64,000 nucleotides of DNA from Lineus longissimus (GCF_910592395.1 NC_088308.1:6215001-6279000), one strand, 5' to 3'. Shown: positions 35,386 to 47,644, counted from the first letter of the stretch. Made by a program: numbers and translations. Notes: generated by a model from the letters alone, not told the origin.

Positions 35386-35768
35386 CAATGAGGAACCGGC
35401 GTTAAGATAAATGCCAGTGGCGGCGCCACAATCGATCGTACCTTCTGGCGCCATGACGTCATTTTCTGGTCTGTTGACGTTGCATGAGGTCAATCACGGG
35501 AAACCATTGCGTACATTTTTGCACAGGATTTCAACAACAGAAAACGTGCCCAATAACTGGCATCGCGCATATTTTCCGCAAAATTATCTTAAGAAACTGA
35601 TAGCTCAATAGATTTAAAACAGGAAAATGCAAACGTCGCCGAAATCCGTCGAAAATAAGCGATCGTTTTCGGGCTCAGAAATAACATGATAATGCATTGG
35701 AAATGGAGAGTTTTGGTATGATCGATTGCAGCGCCACGCGGCGGATAAATCGCGCCGGTTCCTCATTG
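35386..35768. mobile_element. Non-autonomous DNA transposon with CAATGAGGAACCGGCG termini
   Basis: The 16-bp end CAATGAGGAACCGGCG at 35386-35401 is exactly reverse complemented at about 35753-35768. Similarity continues inward for about 55 bp (GATAAAT, GTGGCG, CAATCGATC). The 383-bp interior is GC-richer than its surroundings and holds only a 66-codon open frame with no known domain. No target-site duplication is obvious. Confidence 0.7.
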
Positions 35769-35821
35769 GTTACCTTTCACTGGCAGTGTATACACTGTGC
35801 TGATAAAATTATGCTGGTTTA

Positions 35822-36186
35822 TATTGCACAATGTGGTCTGGTCATTTGAAATAAAATAGAATCTCTTAAATAAGGACACCCTTGGGCTTGAAAAGTGCTG
35901 TCCTTTAGAGAGGTGTCCTAATGATGTCAAATTGAATGGAAATCAATTTGAGACCAAATTTAGTGTTCTTTTAAAGAGACGTTGGTTATTGCACAATGTG
36001 GTCTGGTAATTTGATATGAAATAGAACCTCTTAAATAAGGACACCCTTGGGCTTGACAAGTGCTGTCCTTAAGAGAGGTGTCCTAATGATGTCAAATTGA
36101 ATGGAAATCAATTTGAGACCAAATTAAGTGTCCTTCTAAAGAGAGGTTGTCCTCGAGGTATCCGCTAAAGGAGGTTCCACTGTATG
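35822..36186. mobile_element. Tandemly duplicated MITE segment of the GAACCTC family
   Basis: A segment of about 165 bp starting ATTGCACAATGTGGTCTGGT at 35823 is repeated from 35988 with few changes. The right end reads AAAGGAGGTTCCACTGTA, the reverse complement of the CAGTGGAACCTC terminus seen at 14912. The element ends a few bases before the ASB stop codon. Confidence 0.65.
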
Positions 36187-36193
36187 TCACAAC

Positions 36194-38734
36194 CTATGAG
36201 GACGCCTGGGCACAGATCTCATCCACATCACAGAGCTGAATATATTTAATAACACTCTTTGGCAGTGGGAGATCAGCAGCAGTTTTATTAGCACAGTTAC
36301 CAAGAGACTCGCGAATGACATATCGACACTGTTCAGAGAGACTGTCCGGACAACATATTCTATTGATCAGAGTTTTCAGTAGGGCAGGATTGCGGACTTT
36401 ATCTTGTAAACTGTCCAAGACGGTAGGATGAAGATACACCTTATCACAACCGGCAAGGAAAAGCATTTGAGCTAGGACGTAGTTTCCTTTCTCGAAGGCA
36501 ATGTCGAGCAGCGTACAAGTAACCCATTGACCTTGTATAACGCCCCTTCCGATGACTTTCACATCACAGTTTGCTTTGAGGAGAAGACGGACGATTTCCA
36601 CATGATTTTGAATGACGGCAGAAATCAGTGGCGTATTCCCCGAGGAGTCCCTGATGTCCACATCACAGCTATATTGCAGTAGTAAACGCACGATTTGAAG
36701 ATTTCCTCTTTGCACGGCATGATGCAGAGACGAACGGCCTCTCTTTGGAGTACACGCCTGATTGACGTCTGCTCCCATTTCTAACAAAAGCTCGACGATA
36801 TCCTCCCGGTTTTCTGTGATTGCTAAAATCAGGGGGGTGTAATCCCATTGGTTTTCTGTATCGACTTCGGCTCCAGCGTCAACCAGAAGCTCACAACAGT
36901 TCAAGAACCCTTTCTTTGCAGCGTAATGAAGCGCAGTGTCTGCATCGTAATTTTTCACTTTTACATCACATTTAGTCTCGATCAGGACTTTTAAGACATC
37001 GAAGTGCCCGTTCAGAGCTGCCAACATCAGGGCGGTGTCCCCGTACTGATCTTGGCTTGCTGTGTTTACGTGAGCGGACATGAGAGACTGTACCAAGTGG
37101 ACGTGACCATTCCACGCAGCGTAATGGAGTGCGTTACGTCCATAGTCATTTGTCTCGTTGATGTCACAACCATGCTCCAGGAGAACCTTAATCACGTTCA
37201 TGTGATTGTTACACGTGGCAAGAATAAGACACGTGTCACCGTCCCAATCAGTTGCGTCTGCGGGTGCGCCATACATTAGCAAGTTTAACACACATTGTGC
37301 ATTGCCGTATTGGGAAGCACGTGTAATAGCATTGTGAACTTCTTCATCGGTGACTTCTCCAAGTGCACCATCGAGGACTTGATTCAGCAGCTCGATGTAG
37401 TTTTTCCCGGCTGCTTCAACCAGCCTGAAACGACAAAGGTATGCATTCTAAATGAAATGATACACGTAGCTGAAATATTAAGGGTTGACCTGAACCATTT
37501 TGGCTAGAGCTTGAAATCCTAAGGCAATTAGTCCTTAATAATGAAGGGAATGGCCGTTTAAAACATTGGAGGCTTTAATTCTTTGGAAAACTAAGAACAG
37601 ACCCCCCATCACTGAAATCCCATTTTCTTTGTTTTGAGGAGTTCTAATTGCTTTGATAGGATTTCAAGTTTTAGCCAAAATTGCGGTCCCTATGGTCAAC
37701 CCTTATTCTAAAGTATGGCTTATTTTGACTCTGTCTTGCACTTTTGAAAAGCTGAAATCAAATCAATGATAAGACTTGAGGACGCATCTTTTTGACTGAC
37801 CAGCACAGACTACATGGGGGTACAGCTGGGTTTAGATGCTGCAAAATAAGGAAAAACATGTAAGTTTTAGAACTTTTTGATCTCCCCTACTTGTATTATC
37901 GCCCTTACCTTGAAATTGTCCCATGAAAACCTGTTGTTACATTTAGCTTGGTGATTTCAAATCCAAGAGCAAAAGAATCCAAATAATCCATTGTAGTCAT
38001 GTTTGTATGGTTCAGGTAGCTCAATTTAGGTTGGAAATGAAATAGTAAATTACCACGACCTTAGATCACGTAGCAAGGGGACGTAAAATGTCAAGCAGCC
38101 AGGCACTAATCTCCTAACTTAGCGACCATCCACAGACTTGCTGAATTCTTAATCAAACATCAAAGTCCCTTTAAAATATTTCTTCAATGTCAGAATTAAA
38201 TCCAAAGAAATGTTGTACGAAATCCTTTGATATGCTATTGCAAAAAATAACTTTGACAAAATGACAGCTGAATAACCACAAATAAATAAACCTTGAAGTC
38301 ATGACTTATGCTTCTGTCCAGTCCCACATGAATCTAGGACCAATCCATCGACTTGCGTCATCTGTCTCCAGTGGAAAGGGGAACTGTCTCAATCTGGGCA
38401 ATTTTGAAAATGTCAGAAATTAATCAAAATTCAACATCCTCAATCCTGGATGCATGGCTTCCACATTCATACGACGCAGTAGAGTTGACATTAAACAGTC
38501 GCTCAACTGCGATAAACTACATTTATGCTGCCAAAGTTTGCGTAGTATAGGCCTACTGAGCCAATGCTAAGCAGATACAATGTAGCAGTATGCAGTAGTC
38601 AGTGTACTACAAAAAATACTGAGATTAGATAGTGCCAATTTCGGACTCAAATATGCCTTCCTGGAACATCGCAAATGATTTTGTTGATTGCCATTCATGA
38701 GACTAGATATATCATCAACTTACCTGCTAGTCAT
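36194..38734 (-). CDS. Ankyrin-repeat and SOCS-box (ASB-type) protein
   Basis: ASB proteins are substrate receptors of Cullin-5 RING ubiquitin ligases: ankyrin repeats hold the substrate, the SOCS box binds Elongin B/C and Cul5. Two coding exons: 38724-38734 (11 nt, Met-Thr-Ser plus two bases, GTAAG donor) and 36194-37424 (TTTCAG acceptor). They join in phase to 413 residues. About eight ankyrin repeats run from residue ~45 to ~330; clear ones contain DGDTCLILATCNNH, GRNALHYAAWNGH, GDTALMLAALNGH, DTALHYAAKKG and GNTPLISAVIQNH. The C-terminus has PDSLSEQCRYVIRESLG, a SOCS BC-box, then LPLP, the Cul5-box core, at about residues 363-395. Which ASB it matches cannot be decided by eye. The stop codon lies just beyond a MITE end. 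Confidence 0.9.
37425..38723 (-). other. Single coding intron of the ASB gene
   Basis: 1.3 kb between the 11-nt first coding exon and the large exon; phase 2 donor GTAAG, acceptor TTTCAG. I see no exon or bounded repeat in it. Confidence 0.6.
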
Positions 38735-40385
38735 TGCACTTGGTGAACCCGTCTACTAGGAAAAAGAACCGGTTTTTGATGGAAAATCGACAGAGAAGTT
38801 CATATAGCGTCTAAAAACCAAGGACAGCTAGAGACGTCTATCGGTAAAATGGAACATAGCCATAGTCTTGCACAAACAAGTATTTCGCGTTTAAAGCATT
38901 GCTTGATTTGTGCGAGACCTAGAAATTTGGGTTTTCCCAAAAAAATAATTTATTCATCAATCCGATTTCCTGGGATTTCGTATGACAAGTAACCGTACTG
39001 CCTTGCGTACTGCTGGTACAAATAGTAGTGCCTTCAACAGAGGACAAATGCGACGACCAAAGATCCAAAATAAAAACATATTGCAGGTAAGCGAGCCCCG
39101 GGCCGTGTGGACTAGACTCCCTGGGGAGCCCATCGCGTCATCCTAATTTGGTCTCCTTAGGGTGAGGAACGAGGCCGGTCCACTGCGCCTGGAGTGTAGT
39201 GTGGACAAGCCCAAAGGCTACCTGTCAAAGTAGGCCTAAACGTTGTCCAAGCTTGAAACCCCGGGAAAATACTGAATACTAGGAAAGGGCAAGGTGTATA
39301 TGTAACCTGGCACTAGGGTAGGTGTAGTCTACATAGCGGAAAACGTCCCAGGGTAGTTCTCACCTGGTTGAGGCCCCTGACACTAATTTAAAAATCCGGT
39401 AATCCTTTAGCTAGGTAGCTTAGAAAATATAATGGATTTGAACCAAGAAGAGTGATGGGCCTAGTATATACCTGGTGTGGGAACTTGAGGACAAAGTCAC
39501 CAGGAGGTGGTAAATGAGAAACTTGCAGTGGTTTATTTAGGATGTTACATGGGCCTTCACAGTACATGTATATGATAAGTCCCGCCTCGCCCAATCTCGG
39601 AAGAGCTGATTCTCGATTCTCCTTTTCCATATATGTCCCCACCCTTTCCTCAAAACGCATCCTACTTTTCCAACCTCCTCCCTTGGCAGCAGGACTGACT
39701 ATAATTATGCCTCTTCACAGGGGCGCAACACTCGCAATTATTCATGACCCTCATGCGTTTGGGTCACAACTAGCGAGTGATTTAGCGATCTCGAAGATAG
39801 TGCAGAGGTTGCCCGTCATGAATTCCTAATGTAGGGGAGAACCAATTTCGTCCTAATCGTTATGGCCAACCAATTCCTGCCCGTTCCGAGGCCCGGTGTA
39901 ACATCTGTGGTTGTTCCCCATGTGTCAGTGTTTCTAAACAATAGGCAGCTAGAAAGACCACGACTTTTCAATAGGGGGGATACACAGAAAAACTTGTCAA
40001 TCTATTTTTGAGCGTTCCCAAACAATGAGGGGAAACACTCAAAAACAGAAACACTCAAAAACATTGCACCGGCTGTAACCTGCCCATGAGAACGCCTAAC
40101 ATAACTTGGATCGATGAAAGGGTGAATCATTAAACACCATACATGAAATATATAGGCCTACATGCCAACCAATGAAATGACGAATACGTCTAGACTGACA
40201 CACTGACCTAGACAAATACCAATTCAGTCCGTGATAGTGACCGGGTTCATATCAACACTTTCATGTTAGTCTATCGTTCTATTTACTGTGGTGGACCACT
40301 GAGACAACTTTATTGTTGATCAAGTCATTAATAGAAATAGTGCCAAATACAGAATGGCAAAGTAAGTAGAAATTTGACATTATAG

Positions 40386-40461
40386 GGAGGTTCCACATCG
40401 CTCATGAACAGCAAAGAATTTGTCTTGGTAAATTGCAATTCGTGAGTGAAGCGGAACCTCA
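40386..40461. repeat. Short foldback with GAGGTTCC ends
   Basis: Left arm GGAGGTTCCACATCGCTCAT and right arm ATGCGT-like mirror ending GCGGAACCTCA pair over about 23 nt with roughly five mismatches. The GGAACCTC terminus matches the MITE family at 8575, 14912 and 36186. Confidence 0.5.
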
Positions 40462-40672
40462 CTATCATTTGTTGAACGTATGATTTTGTACTGATCATCA
40501 GCTGTATCAAATCCTTCTTTGATGTCTGATCCAGTTGTCTTCTTCGTCATCAACTCTCACTTTCTTTGAAGATAAATTGTCTGCATTTGTCTTCTCATCA
40601 ACATTGACATGTGCTTTGTAAAGGTGTCTTCTGTGTTCTTCTACATTATTATCATTCTTACCTCTATGTACG

Positions 40673-40855
40673 CGCGTCTGCAGTTGTCGTCTTCATCATT
40701 AGCTTTTACTTCCTTATTATGCGCGTCTGCAGTTGTCGTCTTCATCATTAGCTTTTACTTCCTTATTATGCGCGTCTGCAGTTGTCTTTTTGCATCATTA
40801 GCTTCTAATGCGCGTCTGCAGTTGTTTATCAGTAACTTCTACTTCTTAGAATGAA
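40673..40855 (+). repeat. 49-bp minisatellite
   Basis: CGCGTCTGCAGTTGTCGTCT starts units at 40673, 40722 and 40771 (period 49) and a shortened unit at 40811. The array ends about 150 bp before the start codon of the first SLC15 gene, inside its likely promoter or 5' UTR. Confidence 0.9.
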
Positions 40856-41007
40856 GACGTTAACTGCAGTTTAAATGAGTTAGGCAATTATCGTACCGAG
40901 GGAGGGTGACGATTTGCCACTTCTTTGAGGAGCTATTACGTCTGAAGCTGGCATGTGCAGAAATTGCTGGTGCGTTATACATAACAATTTTGTTTGTAGA
41001 ATAGATC

Positions 41008-44000
41008 ATGGCGTCTTCCAACAATGATGCCGGCATTCCCGAGAATGAAAGGACACCACTTATTCTAAGAAAAGTATCAACTGCTGAGCGTTCTGAAGAC
41101 TTCGACGCAGATTCGTGTGACTCGTACACCATGGCGGCCCGGAATGAGCCAGTCGGATTCGACAGATCCTTTGGACTTACTTGTATTGTGCTGCATGAGT
41201 GTTTGCATTCTGCCGCATTTTACATGATCGTGCCTGGCCTCCTATATTTTGTGAGATCCAGAGACATGTTGAGCGATGGGTGGGCTGTGATAGTCACACT
41301 CATTTTTGCAGGTAGGTAGTATCTAAAAATCATTATTTTTTATCTCTTACCGGAATTATTATTTTATGGAAATTGTGAAATCCATACACTTGCCTGAGAA
41401 AGTTCTTGCTTTATTGGTTCATGTTCAGTACCAGAGTTTTTATCTTAAAAAAAGAATCTGGTGCGTCATGAATACATCTGCTCTTTACTCATTAAATATA
41501 TATCATGTCGCTTCCACAGGCATGCAGTAGAATAGAACCAATCAAATACCATCAAGATGTCAAAACAGAACATATCCGGTTGTTGCAGACCTAGATGGTA
41601 TATAAGTTGCTATAATTATGTCTAACAACTTATTTTAGGTGTTGCCTTTTTCCTGCCCTTAATTGGAGGCATCATTGGTGACACGGTCATGGGGAGATAC
41701 ACAGCCGTATTATTTGGGACAGTCATCGAACTCATAGGTAAAGATGTCTTATAACTTGAAGTGTTGTAACCCGAAAAAATTTCCTAGTCCGAACTATAAC
41801 ATTGTAAGAACTTCCTAGCAGCTTACCGATTTCACTGAAATTGTTTATCTTCAAGTCTGATTGGCTTCTACATGTATGTTACTTCCAATTTCATTGCAGG
41901 GATGGTCATTCTGCTAATATACTCAATCATCATGCACTTCAAAGGAAATATCAAGCTGCAGGTAAAGAGTTTTTGTGAAGCTGGTTGAGAAACCTCGACC
42001 ACGTGTTCCCATCATGCAACAATTCTTCTGTTCTTTTGTGTGTTTTTTCTCCAAAGTGACCACCAAAGTTAGGGCCGACATGTACCTTATGTTCAAATGA
42101 CATGTTCCCCTATTTCGGAGAATGTGAAAAGACGCGAATTCTCAATGTAGACTCTACGACCTCGCGTCTCGACGAGCATTAAAGAGACACCTTGGAGAGG
42201 ACTCATCCACTGGTATCTCAAAGAACATCTCGGCACTGGTCACCAGTTAGTATATACCGGACCAAATTTTCTATCTAAGTTAACCATTTGTATATAGACA
42301 GCTGGGGATCACCAGTTGGAAGACAGCAATTTAGAGGTTCTGATTTCGTTCCGAGAACGAGAACAAGGTGTCATTTTGACGAAGGATGTTTCAATGCATG
42401 TTGTCAGAAATGCTGTTAAACTGTGTTTTTTTGTATGTCTGTTACACCTACTTATGACGCCAACCAAAGAAAAATGGGCCCCTCCGTTCCCTGTTCAAAA
42501 TTTGAACGTCTCTATGTCGCCCCGTCCTGTCTTTTCTTTCCAGTGGGACATGCTTTCCATGCTGATTGTGAGTTTGGTACTCGTGGCGTTTGGTATGGGG
42601 TTCATCAAGGCTAACGTGAATCCATTCGGTGCTGGGCAGTTACAAGAAACTGGAGGCAGCGCTGAAAAGATACAAGCGTATTTTCGCTGGTGAGTCTTCC
42701 TCTGTTGCAGGGCGTTCGTCAAAATAGGGCCTAGTTATCACTAAAATTGCGCCAACTGCAGGCTTTTAAATGTCATTTTACAACAGTGAGTTTTCGCAAA
42801 GCCCCCCGAATCGCCTACGTGAACATCTACATGTATCCCATTGTTCAACGTCCTGATCACGATGCGGTACGATGTGCATGTTAGGCGTACGCGTTGGCGT
42901 CTCGGGGGGGGGGGGGGGTGCGAAAGATCATATAAGAGTAAATAGGAACTTTGATTATGCGATCTTCGCATCAAATCTATTCATCTGATAGACAACTTAC
43001 TTGCCTGACGCATAGTCTGGTATAAAGTTATCGCTGATGTACTCCTTCTGAACGTTCTCATTTTAGTAAACCGGACTTAAGAATGAATCAGTTTTGTCCC
43101 GTTTTCTAGGTACACATTCGCGATCAACTTCGGGAAACTTTTGGCTTTCTTCCCGGTGGCCTTGCTCCTCAACAAGAGCCAAATGAACGTAACAGACACA
43201 ACAAACTCATCAGCAGTACCATTTACAACTTTCACACCGACGATACCAACGATTGTCACCACCCTAGTGCCAAATATCACAACCAAAACAGCATTGGAAA
43301 TGGAGAATGGAACTTTTCAGCCAGTGGAGATTCTTGATGTGTTCGACGCTGAAGATGGCGATCGCGATTACAAAGCAGTCATCGCCACTACCATTCAAGT
43401 TTGTTTTGTCGGTGTGGCCATCTTTATCTTCATGATGGGGAAGGCGAAGTACAAAATGGTGCCACCTACAGGTGCGTGATCTTCATTCTTCTCCTATTCC
43501 TGCCGCCATCGCAATTTGAATATTCATAACGTCGGAGGAAGCCAGCTATCAATATTAGAAGGAGCATCTTTTTTAGCTGTGGGTATTTTATTTGGACTTG
43601 TATTGAAAAAGTACTCCTGGAGGTATATCCATATTGAACTTCCAACGGTATTGCCTCCGTAGCCTTCGTCCATATGCGCGTTGTCTGAAAGCTGAGCGAT
43701 GTCAATATATTGAGGGTCAAGATGGGTATCCTAAGAGCAGTCCAAATAGTTCATTAATTTTTTTCTTGCACTTGCAGGTGGAAAGCACATGGACTATATC
43801 TTCTGCTTCTATCGAAGGCGGTTTAGCCCTTATATGTACCATGAGCATCATGAATACATTGCTAAGATGCAGAAGTACCAAAAGATGGTGTTCCGTATCA
43901 CTTTTATCACTGCGGCTTTGTTTGCCATGTATATATTCTACGAGGCCATATATTTTCAGGCAAGTGGAAAAGTTTTGTCCATGTTTTTTTGTGGTTCTTT

Positions 44001-46607
44001 TGTATATAATCTAACCTTTAAAAAAGTCCTCCCGATGTCAACGTTATTCGAATCTGTACCGTAAACCGGCCACTAAAGGCCTCAACAAAGAAATAATGTT
44101 TGGTGCCAATAATGTCATCAATGGTGGATTACTTTTGGAATCGATCCGAGGTTGCGATTGTTAAGGATGCGCCCCCTTCTCCATACATGGTGCTCTCTGC
44201 TTACTCATCTGACAAATGAAACGTGTACATGGTAACGATGCAGCTAGATTAAGCTTAAGGATATAAAAAACGCATCTGATTTGTTTATCTATATGGTGAC
44301 TGTAAGCCGTAAATTTCTAACTGCATATTTACCTTGCCAATTGCATAATTTCGAAAACAAAATCACGATTTTTATTATGGCTCATTAAATTTTTTTCCAA
44401 TGAAAATTCGAAGTTTCTAACTGCGAAAATAATTGCAAAAATTTGACGGTTTGCAGGATTGGTAGTAATATATAATCTCATATCAGTTTTCCTAGCCAGA
44501 GTTGGTTCCTGTTTTTTAATGTACATGCAAAGTTGACACCAAAGGGTATTGACACTATTCCTATTGCACTCTTGGCTCACATGTTGAGTCTTGTTGATGC
44601 TACAAGTGGCACTGCTCTTCGAAGAGGTTAGACCTCAGACGAAATCAAGTGTTTCCGTTTCTAACTCTATTTCAGCTTTTGTCAACGTTCATGCTCCAAG
44701 CGCGAGAGCTAGCTCAACCCATTCCAAACGTCAACCTTCCTCTACCCTTCATGAACACGTTCCAAAACGTCATCATCATCGTATCGATTCCAATCCTCGA
44801 GCGATGCTGCAACTGCGAGAAAAAAGACTATGTTTCAAAGGAAGAGGTGGAAGCAGAGGCGGCGAAGAAATCTACAGTTGAGCGGATTAACAAAACTCTA
44901 GTTGACAGATCGGATGATCCAAATATCGTGAGTATTTCTCAGACGCGCCATCGTGGAGCTACGGTTCAGGCAGAGGATAGCACGGAGTCAGTGGTGGTGC
45001 CGGTGAGCGATGAAGTCAAGCAGCAAATTGCGCTGGAGCTGGCAGCGAGAAAACGGAGGAAGACACTCTTGACTCGAATGTGTGAGTATTAAACGTTTCC
45101 GTATCTTAAACGGGAAATCTTGCTTTCTGAAGAAATGCGATTGAAAACATGGTTATTCTCTTTTGAGAAACAGCTACCCTAATAACGGGTTTATATGATA
45201 AGTAGCAAAGCTAAAGTAATGATGATGATAGAACCATTGAATTGCAAATGTAGCCCTTGGCCGTAAGATGGTGACAAGTATAATACTGAATACATATTGT
45301 ATGATTTTTCGCAGGCCTAGTCGCGGTTGCAGTGGGTTCGTAGCGTTCCAACACTTCGTATACAGAAATCACTGATAATTCCCAAGTTTATCACTGCTTT
45401 TTGCTAAGCCTACAGACCAAGCAAATCTACTCACACATGTACAATGTACAATCAAACCTTCTTCAACGACAGGTATTGGCATGGTCTTTGCTGCCCTCGT
45501 TGCGCTCTCAGCTGGCATCTTGGAGAGCGTCCGCAAGTGGAGAGTTGCAAATAACCTCGAGAAACCCTCTCTCTTCTGGCAGCTGCCGCAGTATGTTTTA
45601 ATGGGAATCGCCGAAGTCTTCGGTGTAATTTCTGGTAAGATATATTTTGATATGCCTACCATTTCCCTTTCACGGCATTTTAAAACGTGTACATGTATCG
45701 ATGTCTGGCTCAGTGATATATTTACCAAATCGAGCAGAACTCGGATGCGCTGAAAGATAGAAATTCCTTGCAATCTGATTTCCTTGCTTCTTTATTTCAG
45801 CATATGAATTTGCTTTTACTGAGAGTTTTCCGGGTGTGCAAGGGTTCACAACTGGCATGTTCATCTCTTCCTACGGACTGGGGAGTTTTGTGGCCCTCTT
45901 TCTGTATCTCGGACTGTCAGATAATTCAAGTAAGTAGCCTACAACTATATGAACAATGATGTACATCCTATCTTTTCTTTGTAATTAGACCTTATCCGAT
46001 AAATCCTCTGTAATCGCATGTACATGTATATTAAATTTCTCCTCGGCTTCTCAGAGACATCACTCGTGCCTACCCGAGGACAGAGCTTCGATCGCTCTGG
46101 CATTGGAGTGCATGGAGGTGAAGTTTCCTGCCTCCTTAAACGTGTCCACCAGCTCCCACCTGGCTCCCAGGAGAAACGACCTAAGTCCCATGCAAAAACA
46201 TATGACTTACGTCGTTTTACCCTGTAGCCCTTTCTGATACATATTGGTGTTGTGGATGTCCCCAAGAGTATCATTGTACTTACGAAGACTTTCATACCTT
46301 ATCACACCACGGGTTAATGATTTCTATCGAGTGACAAGACCACCTTGTCTGGAGACTTATGCTGGCAATCTTTCGATGATAAAACTAACATTTAAAAAAT
46401 CATATTCCAGGCACAGGCGACTTGAACCCGAATCTGAATGAAATGAACTTAGATGGAAGTTATTATGGTCTCAGCGCAACAATGGTCATTCTTTTGATCT
46501 TGTTCTATATTCTCGGACAACAGTACCAATGCAAAGGCACAGAACACCTCACAGAGCCAAAGCATCCTGCTGGGCTTACAGAGCCTTCTGACTTCGACGC
46601 CATATGA
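41008..46607 (+). CDS. SLC15A3/A4-like (PHT) oligopeptide/histidine transporter, copy 1
   Basis: POT/SLC15 transporters move peptides and histidine with protons; the PHT branch (SLC15A3/A4) works in endolysosomal membranes. Ten exons: 41008-41311, 41639-41737, 41900-41961, 42544-42689, 43110-43471, 43778-43959, 44676-45081, 45473-45634, 45801-45929, 46411-46607; 682 residues against about 577 in human SLC15A4. Family marks: a lysosomal dileucine ENERTPLI, HECLHSAAFY in TM1 (family ExxERxxFY), GGIIGDTVMGRY, MGFIKANVNPFGAGQ, LFWQLPQYVLMGIAEV and YEFAFTE in TM10. Extra length comes from a lumenal loop with five N-glycosylation sequons (exon 5) and a charged cytosolic insert of about 100 residues (exon 7). 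The intron at 43960-44675 starts with GC. The start ATG has A at -3 and G at +4. A tandem paralogue follows at 51516. The ER-to-HS change leaves transport activity open. Confidence 0.92.
42904..42918 (+). repeat. Poly-G run
   Basis: Fifteen consecutive G in intron 4 of SLC15 copy 1. A second run of about 13 G lies at 47364-47376. Such runs are prone to length error in assemblies. Confidence 0.9.
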
Positions 46608-47644
46608 AAATAAGTCCAGGTAGCCTACATCTAGTAAGGAGCATGTTTAAGACTTTCTCGCTGCTTCTGTGAGTACAGGCCCATTGCCAAGGGCCCATTG
46701 CCATGGTAGTGATTCTAATTTAACGGTTACGAGCCACTCGATGGACTCTACGGAAATCTTTGTGGCTGATGAAATTGGGGCGAATTTATTGACTGAAAAA
46801 CGTTTGACAAAAGCTTCCTGCGAATCTATTGTTGCCCGTAACTTGACTTACAATTATTTATCTTAATTACCAGCATGATTTGATGCATGTTCAAAGCCTT
46901 CTCGTTGCATCTTTGGGCCCCCTTCCTTCCTTTTGCTTAACCTCACATGTACCAATCAGCTTGTGTGTCATATACACGGTGTACAAAAAATCCATATGCA
47001 TGTCTTTGGCTAGTTTTGTCACATTATGAGCTTGATGCCATTTTTGATAGTTGCACTAGGAAGAAAAAGGTATTGTACCTGTTCACTACATGTGCAATAT
47101 GATGTTAAGGACATACAGACACCAGGGCTAACGATGACCAAGGTTTGCTTGCTTTGCATCTAATAACGCCGATTTTTTCGATAATGTTAGGTGAACTTAT
47201 GAACTTATACTTATGAAGTGATAACATGGACATGCCTTGTCAATTTCATATTTCATTGGCCGAGAGTGTTTGATAAAGAGAGGTACCCTATCGATTGCAG
47301 GCCATTAGGTTTAACTCTTTTTTGTTATGCGATTGCCTTTTTCTCATTCTGTGCCAGCATGGCGGGGGGGGGGGGGTATACACGGCGTTGCTTTATGTCT
47401 ATGTTGTTTCCATTCAGACCGGTGTCACATTTGTTGATGCTCCCTATTTCTCTTTTCAATACACAGATTGGGACTATGTCTTTTCAATTGGGGATCTCAT
47501 GACCTTCAATAATACTTCTTCCGACAGAACTAGAATCCTTTGTCCCCGAACACTTTTCCTTCGGACAACACTTTCCCACTACACCGGGCGTCTGTCGGGC
47601 AAGATAGTTAGAGCTTTTCTTCCCCAGTTTTCTCCCAGCACCTT
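46608..47644. other. Convergent spacer between SLC15 copy 1 and the GPCR gene
   Basis: Holds the 3' UTRs of both genes and a poly-G run at 47364-47376. Open frames at 47218-47648 change frame around that run and resemble nothing known. No clear polyadenylation hexamer was seen close to 46607. Confidence 0.5.

Larger units (their letters stand above)
27147..36193. other. 3' UTR of the RhoGAP gene and intergenic spacer (9 kb)
   Basis: No recognisable gene. It holds the 3' UTR of the RhoGAP gene (end unknown), a piggyBac-type MITE at 28179, a SINE-like unit at 30139, a 153-codon minus open frame at 30385, a foldback MITE array at 32801, a minisatellite at 33830, a TIR element at 35386 and a duplicated MITE segment at 35822. 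A 26-bp direct duplication (TATGAGGCTACACTTTCTC) lies at about 30015-30058, and a direct repeat of about 32 bp (CTGTATTTCGTATGGTGCAA) at 33335-33395. Confidence 0.6.
38735..41007. other. Spacer between the divergent ASB and first SLC15 genes
   Basis: Contains the 5' regions of both genes, a short GGTTCCAC foldback at 40386-40461 and a 49-bp tandem repeat at 40673. Overlapping open frames at 39388-39829 show no family resemblance. No promoter motif stands out. Confidence 0.5.

Noticed and set aside
37004-37279. Plus-strand open frame of 91 codons
   Set aside because: Antisense of the ankyrin repeats, a common artefact of regular repeats.
42316-42543. Open frame preceding SLC15 copy 1 exon 4
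   Set aside because: Copy 2 has no counterpart, and exon 3 joins in phase at the TTTCCAG acceptor at 42542-42543, so this is intron left open by chance.
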